Origin: Brevundimonas sp. UBA7534 | Lineage (GTDB): Bacteria; Pseudomonadota; Alphaproteobacteria; Caulobacterales; Caulobacteraceae | Length of the DNA stretch: 8,495 bases | Direction of reading: 5' to 3' | NCBI RefSeq assembly: GCF_002479325.1 | Contig: NZ_DLMO01000004.1 | Coordinates: 1 to 8,495 of the forward strand | Part shown: in pieces, positions 1 to 5,682 of the stretch | How the letters are laid out: each line of letters opens with the position of its first letter | Numbering within the stretch: the stretch's first letter is position 1 | Translations under genes and position numbers: made by a program | The notes under the pieces: generated by a model | The model's input: the letters and a program-made list of their open reading frames with translations, nothing else | Databases searched by the model: none | Told to the model about the DNA's origin: nothing

Positions 1-25
1 TATTGAGTACGGACCCTAGGGGATT

Positions 26-1585
26 CTAAGTTCCCGGCTGAATGTAGGGAATGGCCGCGAAGAACTGGCGTTGCTCGCCCCGGGGGTCGTCGGCCATGCG
101 CGGTTGCACGTCGAACAGCATCGTCTGGCGGCGCGGCAGTTCGTAAGGGCCCCAGCGGGGCAGACCCGGGTGGTTGGGATCGCCGGACCGGGCCAGGGCG
201 ATGAAGGCGTCGCTTATCATGTCCGACACCTGCTGCGCGCCCGGCCCGCGGGTGCGCGAGCCTTCGGCCTCGACATTGTCGAAGACCAGCGGGATGTCGG
301 CGGTGTGAAACGCGCCGCGGCGGCCTGACGCCATCGTGCCGGGGAAATCCAGCTGATAGACCCAGGCTGGGGCGCCCGTCTTGGCGCGCTCCTCCGCCTC
401 GATCACCGCGCCGCGCCAGGACCGACCGGCCGTCGTCGCTGCGATCAACACCTCGTCGGGCGACCAGTCCGGGTGCATCCGGCGATAGGCGGCGATGATC
501 GGCTCGGGCGTGATGTCGATACGCATGACGCCAGGCGTCAGCCGCGCAGGCAGGGTCTCCCATGTCAGGCCGCTGTTCGCCGGGTCGTCGCCCATGAAGC
601 CCAGCGTCTCTTCGCGTGTGTTGCCGATGATCATCGGGATCGACAGCCCCTGCGGCGCCGCGTCGGGATAGAAGGGATGGCGGGACAAAGTCCGGAAATC
701 CAGCGTCGGCGCATAGGACAAGCCTCCGAAGCCCAGGATCGGGTCTTGGGTCGCCGTCGCCTCCAGCAGCCGCTCGACGGGCATGTCCATGACCTCGTGC
801 GCCCGGTCGGGGGTCAACCCCAGCGTCTTGAGCCAGGCGACCGACCGTAGCGTTCCGTTGATCGGTCCTTGAGCTGTCACCTGCTGACCGCTCATGGTCG
901 CGGCGCTGTGGAAAAGCCCCTTCGCGCGCGGTGTGGCCATCAGGGTGGCGATCTTCGCGCCGCCGCCGGACTGGCCGAACAGCATGACCCTGTCCGGGTC
1001 ACCGCCGAAGGCCGCGATGTTGTCGCGGATCCACTCCAGCGCCAAAATCAGGTCCAGCTGGCCGAGATTGCCCGTATCCTCCAGCCCAGGGGCCAGCCGC
1101 GCCAGATAAGCGTAGCCGAACAGGTTCAGACGGTGGTTCAGCGTCACCGCCACCACATCGCCGCGTCGCGCCAGCCGCTTGCCGTCGTACAGCGGAGACG
1201 AACCCGAGCCGCCGGAATAGCCGCCGCCGTGGATATAGACCATGACCGCCCGCCGCCCGGCGTCCAGGCCGGGCGTCCAGACGTTCAGGAACAGACAATC
1301 CTCCGACTGGTTCGGCTCGGTCCCCCGCTGCGGGCTGGCGGCGCCGTATTCGACGGCGCGGATCGGCGAGGTCCAGGAGCGAGGTCTTTCCGGCGTCTGG
1401 AACCGGCGGGTGGGCGCGCCGTATCGCAAACCCCTGAAGACAGTGATCCCGTCTTCCTTCAGGCCGATGACCGGCCCCGCCGTCGTGCGGACCATGGGAT
1501 CGCCAGGGGCCGCCCGCACGGCGCGGGCTGTCGCCACCCCCGCCGCCGCCAGACCCATGACCAAGCTCGTGCGTCGCGTCATCAT
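26..1585 (-). CDS. Tat-exported type B carboxylesterase (alpha/beta hydrolase)
   Basis: This 519-residue protein is a carboxylesterase/lipase of the type B (COesterase) family, which hydrolyses carboxylic ester bonds. Visible motifs are an oxyanion-hole HGGGY (residues 119-123), the family signature EDCLFLNVW (95-103), a nucleophile elbow GQSGGG with Ser206, a candidate acid in NTREE (Glu325 or Glu326), and a catalytic His427 in FHTADIP. The elbow has Gln where many relatives have Glu (GESAGG). The N-terminus carries a twin-arginine signal (TRRTSLV, residues 3-9), a hydrophobic stretch and a likely cleavage site VRA/A near residue 25, so export to the periplasm by Tat is expected. I chose the ATG at 1585 because AAGGGAAG lies a few bases upstream and the Tat motif follows at once; the next codon is also ATG (1582). 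The gene is complete and ends in TAG. It is divergent from the TonB receptor, so removal of acetyl, feruloyl or methyl esters from an imported glycan is plausible, but the substrate is inference. Confidence 0.9.
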   Translation of the reverse strand: MMTRRTSLVMGLAAAGVATARAVRAAPGDPMVRTTAGPVIGLKEDGITVFRGLRYGAPTRRFQTPERPRSWTSPIRAVEYGAASPQRGTEPNQSEDCLFLNVWTPGLDAGRRAVMVYIHGGGYSGGSGSSPLYDGKRLARRGDVVAVTLNHRLNLFGYAYLARLAPGLEDTGNLGQLDLILALEWIRDNIAAFGGDPDRVMLFGQSGGGAKIATLMATPRAKGLFHSAATMSGQQVTAQGPINGTLRSVAWLKTLGLTPDRAHEVMDMPVERLLEATATQDPILGFGGLSYAPTLDFRTLSRHPFYPDAAPQGLSIPMIIGNTREETLGFMGDDPANSGLTWETLPARLTPGVMRIDITPEPIIAAYRRMHPDWSPDEVLIAATTAGRSWRGAVIEAEERAKTGAPAWVYQLDFPGTMASGRRGAFHTADIPLVFDNVEAEGSRTRGPGAQQVSDMISDAFIALARSGDPNHPGLPRWGPYELPRRQTMLFDVQPRMADDPRGEQRQFFAAIPYIQPGT

Positions 1586-1598
1586 GGCGCATCTTCCC

Positions 1599-1733
1599 TT
1601 ATCGAGCGCGCGCCGGAACGGGCGCTGTGTTGCAGGACAGGTTGATCTCGTCCGTCCCGCTCGCCGCAAGCGGCCCGGCCACGGGTCCGCCCGGCGCGGC
1701 GGGGGCCAGCAGGCTGGATTTCCGCCCCATCAT
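1599..1733 (-). CDS. Possible small ORF (44 aa) just upstream of the esterase
   Basis: A 44-codon frame starts at tandem ATGs (1733 and 1730) behind AGGGAG and ends in TAA, 13 bases before the esterase ATG. Most codons end in G or C, as in real genes here. The peptide starts MMGRKSSLLAP, is Ala/Pro/Gly rich and contains one Cys in NLSCN. I recognise no domain. It could be a leader peptide or a chance frame: in DNA of this GC content, open frames of this length are common. The short spacing to the esterase and the ribosome-site-like sequence are the only positive arguments. Confidence 0.2.
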   Translation of the reverse strand: MMGRKSSLLAPAAPGGPVAGPLAASGTDEINLSCNTAPVPARAR

Positions 1734-1813
1734 TGCTCCCTGCGGCGGACGTCTCCGCGCCTGATCGTCTGTTCGCGGTCATTGTCTTCGCCACGACACC
1801 TCGGAGGAAATCG

Positions 1814-1829
1814 GGCGAACCGGTTCGCC
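1814..1829. promoter_or_regulatory. Perfect 16-bp palindrome, candidate operator
   Basis: GGCGAACCGGTTCGCC reads the same on both strands. It lies in the divergent region between esterase and receptor and shares the centre ACCGGT with two palindromes downstream. An even palindrome with a central CG is typical of LacI-family operators. It sits just upstream of the proposed receptor -35 box and about 230 bases upstream of the esterase start, so it could serve either direction. Binding is inferred. Confidence 0.5.
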
Positions 1830-1835
1830 ACCTTC

Positions 1836-1864
1836 TTGTCACACGGAAAAACTATGCGTAGCTT
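1836..1864 (+). promoter_or_regulatory. Tentative sigma-70-type promoter for the TonB receptor
   Basis: TTGTCA (1836-1841) and TAGCTT (1859-1864) are separated by 17 bases. The -35 box is good and the -10 box is weak. Transcription would start near 1871, inside the first downstream operator-like site, which suits repression by a LacI-type protein. Other boxes in this AT-richer patch (for example TTGTAT at 1864-1869) cannot be excluded. Confidence 0.3.
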
Positions 1865-1868
1865 TGTA

Positions 1869-1882
1869 TGACACCGGTAGCA
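1869..1882. promoter_or_regulatory. Operator-like imperfect palindrome (site 1)
   Basis: TGACACCGGTAGCA matches the neighbouring site at 1903-1916 in its first ten bases, and its own half-sites agree at 5 of 7 positions. It has the central CG and the TG...CA ends seen in LacI-family operators. It would overlap the proposed transcription start of the receptor gene. Confidence 0.45.
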
Positions 1883-1902
1883 GCGATTTGGCAAACCAGA
1901 CC

Positions 1903-1916
1903 TGACACCGGTGTCG
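1903..1916. promoter_or_regulatory. Operator-like palindrome (site 2)
   Basis: TGACACCGGTGTCG contains a perfect 12-bp palindrome, GACACCGGTGTC (1904-1915). Its centre is 34 bases from the centre of the copy at 1869-1882, close to three helical turns, so two repressor dimers could bind in similar orientation. This is the strongest of the three ACCGGT sites because it is almost fully symmetric and duplicated nearby. Confidence 0.55.
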
Positions 1917-1957
1917 TCCGCGAGCAGCGGACGGCTCAACGAGGGCGACGACCCTCG
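1915..1957 (+). other. Two tandem hairpins in the receptor mRNA leader
   Basis: CGTCCGC (1915-1921) pairs perfectly with GCGGACG (1927-1933) around a 5-base loop. CGAGGG (1940-1945) pairs with CCCTCG (1952-1957) around a 6-base loop. Both lie between the operator-like sites and the Shine-Dalgarno at 1971. Neither is followed by a T run, so they are not intrinsic terminators. They could stabilise the mRNA or affect ribosome access, or be chance pairings in GC-rich DNA. Confidence 0.4.
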
Positions 1958-1970
1958 AACGCCGCAACTG

Positions 1971-1977
1971 GGAGGAG
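1971..1977 (+). promoter_or_regulatory. Shine-Dalgarno of the TonB receptor
   Basis: GGAGGAG lies 10 bases before the ATG at 1988. It decides the start: the same frame is open back to an ATG at 1868, but that would place both operator-like sites inside coding sequence and put 40 non-signal residues ahead of a proper signal peptide. Confidence 0.75.
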
Positions 1978-1987
1978 ACACAGAGAC

Positions 1988-4852
1988 ATGACCCGACGCA
2001 ATAAATTCGCGCGTTCCGCGCTGACCTTCACCGCTTCCGCCGGGGCGATCGCGCTCGCGCTGATGGCTCATGACGCGGCGGCCCAGACCGCCGATCCGTC
2101 CGCGCCGGCCGAGCAGGCCGCCGAGGTCGAGGAGATCGTCGTCACCGGCTTCCGCGCCAGCCTCCAGAACGCGCTGAACATCAAGCGCAACGAGGCGGGT
2201 GTCGTCGACGCCATCTCGGCCGAGGACATCGCCGACTTCCCGGACACCAACCTGGCCGAGTCGATCCAGCGCATTCCGGGCGTGTCGATCGACCGCGACG
2301 CGGGCGAGGGCCGTTCGATCACCGTGCGGGGGCTGAGCTCGGAGTTCACCCGCACCCGCATCAACGGCATCGAGGCCCAGGCCACGACCGGCGCCACCGA
2401 TTCCTCCGGCAGCGTGAACCGCGGGCGCGGCTTCGACTTCAACGTCTTCGCTTCCGAGCTCTTCAACAACATCACGGTGCGCAAGACCGCCTCGGCCGAG
2501 ACCGAGGAGGGTTCGCTCGGCGCGACGGTGGACCTTCGCACCAGCCGGCCCTTCGACAACCCCGGCTTCCAGGGCGCCCTGTCCGGCCAGTACGGCTACA
2601 ACGACCTCTCGGAAGACTGGAGCCCGCGCTTCGCCGGCCTGATTTCCAACACCTGGGCCGATGGGCAGCTGGGCGCTCTGTTCTCGATCGCCTACAGCGA
2701 GCGCGACAGTCTGGAGGAGGGTTTCAGCTCGGTGCGCTGGGGTCCGGCCAGCGGCGACAACGGCTTCCATAATCCCGGCGCCTTGCCGGGCGCGCCCAGC
2801 GGCATCTTCCACCCGCGTATTCCCCGCTACGGTCGGCTTGAGCACAGTCAGGAACGGCTGGGCGCGACGCTGTCTTTCCAGGCGCGGCCGAACAACGGAC
2901 CGACCCTGTTCAGCTTCGACGCCCTGTACTCCAAGCTCGATTCCACACGCAGCGAGAACTTCCTGCAAGCCTGGTCGCTGAGCCGCAACGCCGCGTCAGG
3001 CGGCAAGCCCGAGGTGGACATCGTCGATGTCGAGGTCGATCCGGAAACCGGCGAGATGGTCTATGCGGTGCTGGACGACATGGACATCCGCTCCGAGCAG
3101 CGGTTCGACGTGCTGGAGACCGAGTTCACCCAGATGACCTTCGAGGTCGATCACGAATTCTCTGACCGTCTTCGCTTTAACGGTCTGGTGGGGCGCGCCA
3201 AGTCCGAGTTCAGCAATCCGGTGCAGGTCAGCGCCATCATCGATCGTCAGAACACCGACGGTTACAGCTGGGATTTCCGCGACAATCGCGATTTGCCGCT
3301 GATCGACTACGGCTTCGACGTCACGGATCCCAACCAGTGGACCATCACCGGGCCCGGGGGGATCAATCCGCGCTCGGAGTTGCGGTCGAGCTCCAACTTC
3401 CAGGAGAACGTCTATTCGACGGCGTCGGCCAGCTTCGCCTACGACCTGACGGACGCGATCACGCTGAAGGTCGGCGCGAACTGGAAGGAGTTCAAAGCCG
3501 ACAGCCGGAACTTCGCGCGCCCCGGGAACAACAATGTCGCGCCGAGCCTGCCGGCCGGCGTGTCGATGGCGGACGTGACGAATTTGCTCGAGGGGTTCGG
3601 TCGCAATCTGGATCTTCCGGACGGTTCGCCGCTGTCGTGGGTGCGGCCTGATCTGGGGGCCCTCGACGAAATCTGGAACTACAGCTGCAACTGCGACACC
3701 GGCGTGCCGGGCGGCGATTTCCGTCTGATCGGCCTGAACGGCAATTCGTCCACCTACGGCAACTGGCGAGACATCACCGAAACCGATACCGGCTTCTACG
3801 TCCAGGCGGACTGGAGCACCGATCTGTGGAACATGCCGTTCCGAGGAAACGTCGGCGTCCGTCAGGTCAAGACGGAAATCGAGGCCCTGGGCTATTCCAA
3901 CGTCGGCGGGGTCGCGACCCCGGTTCTTGGCGAAAACGAGTACGACGACACCCTGCCGGCCATCAACCTGTCGCTGGAGCCGTACGAGAACTTCATCGTG
4001 CGATTTGGCGCCGCAAAGGTCATGGCGCGGCCTCCGCTGCCCAGCCTGGTTCCGGTCTTCGCTCTGAGCGCGCCGACGGCGGCCAACCGCACGGCGTCGC
4101 TTGGCAATGTTGACCTGGAGCCGTACCGCGCCAAGACCTACGACCTGTCTCTGGAGTATTATTTCGCCCCCGAGGCGCTGCTGTCCTTCGCTTACTTCTA
4201 CAAGGACATCTCGACCTACATCCAGACGACGCGGGACGACCTGACCTACGCGGAACTGACGGCGCTCAACCCGATCGCCTTCCCGGCCGCGCCGGATCGT
4301 CCGGCCGGCGATCTCTACACCTTCAGCACGCCGACCAACACGCCCGGGGGACCGCTCAAGGGGTTCGAGATCAGCTATCAGCAGACCTTCACCTTCCTGC
4401 CGGGGCTGCTTTCCAATCTGGGTACGCAGTTGAACTACACGCACGTCGAGTCCGAAATCGACTACTGCGTCACCGCCGACTGCGACGCCTTCGTGACCGA
4501 AGACCTGGTGAACCTGTCGCCGAACGCCTGGAACGCGACGCTGTATTACGACGACGGCAAGCTCAACGCCCGCGTGTCGGCGGCGTACCGCGACGACTAC
4601 TATCAGAGCGTGCCGGGTTCGAACGGCGGCTCGGCGGGCATCCCGTATCAGGGCAAGACCGAGACGACGACGATCGACGCATCGGCCTCCTATAACCTGA
4701 CCGACAATCTCAGCCTTTCGATCGAGGGTCTGAATCTGACAGACGAGTTCAATCGCCAGAACCACGGCGATCTCGGCGGACCGCGCGACAGCACCTATGT
4801 GTACCACCACACCGGGCGACAGGTTTACGTCGGCGCGCGGTACCGGTTCTAA
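1988..4852 (+). CDS. TonB-dependent outer-membrane receptor (Caulobacter/Xanthomonas type)
   Basis: This 954-residue protein is an outer-membrane beta-barrel transporter energised by TonB-ExbBD. Residues 1-32 form a signal peptide (basic MTRRNKFAR, a hydrophobic run, cleavage around AAA/Q). A TonB-box-like EEIVVTG follows at 48-54. The plug domain spans about 57-185, with FRASLQNALNIKRN and DFPDTNLAESIQRIPGVSIDR, wording typical of the TonB-Xanth-Caul subfamily. The rest is barrel, ending in YVGARYRF with a terminal Phe, as expected for BAM-dependent folding. There is no N-terminal signalling extension, so sigma/anti-sigma control is not expected. Cys pairs C567/C569 and C827/C832 probably lie in surface loops. 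This subfamily commonly takes up plant-polysaccharide oligosaccharides. Its neighbours (esterase, LamG protein, GH105-DUF4861) fit that role, possibly for pectin-type sugars. The LacI-like operators upstream suggest induction by a sugar. The terminator just downstream implies a mainly monocistronic transcript. The gene is complete. Confidence 0.95.
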   Translation: MTRRNKFARSALTFTASAGAIALALMAHDAAAQTADPSAPAEQAAEVEEIVVTGFRASLQNALNIKRNEAGVVDAISAEDIADFPDTNLAESIQRIPGVSIDRDAGEGRSITVRGLSSEFTRTRINGIEAQATTGATDSSGSVNRGRGFDFNVFASELFNNITVRKTASAETEEGSLGATVDLRTSRPFDNPGFQGALSGQYGYNDLSEDWSPRFAGLISNTWADGQLGALFSIAYSERDSLEEGFSSVRWGPASGDNGFHNPGALPGAPSGIFHPRIPRYGRLEHSQERLGATLSFQARPNNGPTLFSFDALYSKLDSTRSENFLQAWSLSRNAASGGKPEVDIVDVEVDPETGEMVYAVLDDMDIRSEQRFDVLETEFTQMTFEVDHEFSDRLRFNGLVGRAKSEFSNPVQVSAIIDRQNTDGYSWDFRDNRDLPLIDYGFDVTDPNQWTITGPGGINPRSELRSSSNFQENVYSTASASFAYDLTDAITLKVGANWKEFKADSRNFARPGNNNVAPSLPAGVSMADVTNLLEGFGRNLDLPDGSPLSWVRPDLGALDEIWNYSCNCDTGVPGGDFRLIGLNGNSSTYGNWRDITETDTGFYVQADWSTDLWNMPFRGNVGVRQVKTEIEALGYSNVGGVATPVLGENEYDDTLPAINLSLEPYENFIVRFGAAKVMARPPLPSLVPVFALSAPTAANRTASLGNVDLEPYRAKTYDLSLEYYFAPEALLSFAYFYKDISTYIQTTRDDLTYAELTALNPIAFPAAPDRPAGDLYTFSTPTNTPGGPLKGFEISYQQTFTFLPGLLSNLGTQLNYTHVESEIDYCVTADCDAFVTEDLVNLSPNAWNATLYYDDGKLNARVSAAYRDDYYQSVPGSNGGSAGIPYQGKTETTTIDASASYNLTDNLSLSIEGLNLTDEFNRQNHGDLGGPRDSTYVYHHTGRQVYVGARYRF

Positions 4853-4878
4853 TCCCCCTGCGCGAAACGTCTCGCGGA

Positions 4879-4914
4879 ACGCGGCGTCGGGGATCCCGGC
4901 GCCGCGTCTTTTTT
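4879..4914 (+). terminator. Intrinsic terminator of the TonB receptor gene
   Basis: ACGCGGCGTCGGG (4879-4891) pairs with CCCGGCGCCGCGT (4895-4907) with one T-G wobble and a 3-base loop, giving a 13-bp stem. Six T residues follow at 4909-4914. It lies 26 bases after the receptor stop codon. This is a textbook rho-independent terminator separating the receptor from the downstream LamG gene. Confidence 0.9.
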
Positions 4915-4954
4915 GTTCGCTTCCTGATCTGTTCGTCCCTCACTGGAGCCCGTC

Positions 4955-5644
4955 ATGATCACACGACGCCTGATGAGCGCGGGACTGGGACTGGCCGCGA
5001 CGGGATGCGCGTCGCTGGATCGGGGATCGGCGCCCGCGCGGGAGGTCCTGTGGGTCTTCGACAATCTTCAGGAGATCGGAGGCCTGCCGGTCCATAGCGA
5101 GGGCGCGCCCCTGCTCGTCGATTCACCCTGGGGCCGGGCCGTGCGCTTCGACGGAAGGCGCGACGTCGTCTTTCTGGACTCTCATCCCCTGGCGGGCGCC
5201 GCGACGTTCACCTTCGAGGCCTTGTTTCGTCCCGAGAGCGGGGCTTTCGAGCAGCGGTGGTTTCACCTGCAGGAGATCGCGCCTGGCGGCGAGGCGACGG
5301 ATACGCGCATCCTCTTCGAAATCCGAACCCGCGAGGGCGAATGGTGGCTCGACGCCTTCGCCAAGGGCGAGGGGTACAACCACACGCTCATCGCCGCCGA
5401 AAAGCGCTTCCCGGTCGGCCGCTGGTTCCACGTCGCGCAGACGTTCGACGGTCGCCTGTACCGCAGCTTCGTGGACGGCGTCCTGCAGGCGGAGGCGCCG
5501 CTCGCCTTTCGGCCGCAAGGCGCCGGCCGCACCTCCATCGGCAGCCGCTACAACCGGGTAAGCCCGTTCAGAGGCGCGGTGCGCGCCGCCGCCTTTTCGC
5601 GCCGCGCCATCGCCCCGGAGGGCTTCGTCCTTCGCCAGGGTTGA
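4955..5644 (+). CDS. LamG/concanavalin A-like probable lipoprotein
   Basis: This 229-residue protein is probably a secreted, lipid-anchored glycan-binding or jellyroll-fold protein. The N-terminus MITRRLMSAGLGLAATGCAS has a twin arginine (residues 4-5), a short hydrophobic stretch and Cys18 in a weak lipobox (ATGC), suggesting a possibly Tat-exported lipoprotein. The mature part resembles the LamG / Laminin_G_3 family: strands around FTFEALFRPES (85-95), GRWFHVAQTFDGR (155-167), SFVDGV (171-176) and a closing IGSRYN...FRGAVRAAAFSRRAI (195-219), the usual 'fragment gives only a small contribution to the scene' ending of the fold. There are no obvious catalytic residues, but families with this fold include both lectins and lyases, so enzymatic activity is not excluded. 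GGAG lies 6 bases before the ATG. The gene follows the receptor's terminator and so probably has its own promoter or depends on readthrough. It converges on the GH105-DUF4861 gene. The fold is fairly secure; its function in polysaccharide capture is inferred from context. Confidence 0.8.
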   Translation: MITRRLMSAGLGLAATGCASLDRGSAPAREVLWVFDNLQEIGGLPVHSEGAPLLVDSPWGRAVRFDGRRDVVFLDSHPLAGAATFTFEALFRPESGAFEQRWFHLQEIAPGGEATDTRILFEIRTREGEWWLDAFAKGEGYNHTLIAAEKRFPVGRWFHVAQTFDGRLYRSFVDGVLQAEAPLAFRPQGAGRTSIGSRYNRVSPFRGAVRAAAFSRRAIAPEGFVLRQG

Positions 5645-5662
5645 CCCACGGCCTGGCGAAGG
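5629..5662. terminator. Inverted repeat at convergent gene ends, possible bidirectional terminator
   Basis: CCTTCGCCAGG (5629-5639) and CCTGGCGAAGG (5652-5662) form a perfect 11-bp inverted repeat with a 12-base loop. It covers the last codons and stop of the LamG gene and reaches to 20 bases before the stop of the opposite gene. Symmetry would let it act on both strands, but neither side has a clear T run, so termination strength is uncertain. Confidence 0.5.
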
Positions 5663-5682
5663 GACGGCGAGGTCGCCACGGA

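Noticed and set aside
1586..1669. Upstream start at 1669 for the esterase
   Set aside because: The added 28 residues are Arg-rich and would bury the Tat motif internally; a Shine-Dalgarno precedes 1585.
1868..1987. N-terminal 40-residue extension of the receptor from ATG 1868
   Set aside because: It lacks a ribosome site, would cover operator-like sites and leader hairpins, and would precede a normal signal peptide that has its own GGAGGAG.
2996..4810. Long (604-codon) minus-strand open frame opposite the TonB receptor
   Set aside because: It is antisense to a clearly recognisable receptor, its translation is Arg/Val/Asp-rich without domain features, and long antisense frames are expected in GC-rich DNA with strong third-position bias.
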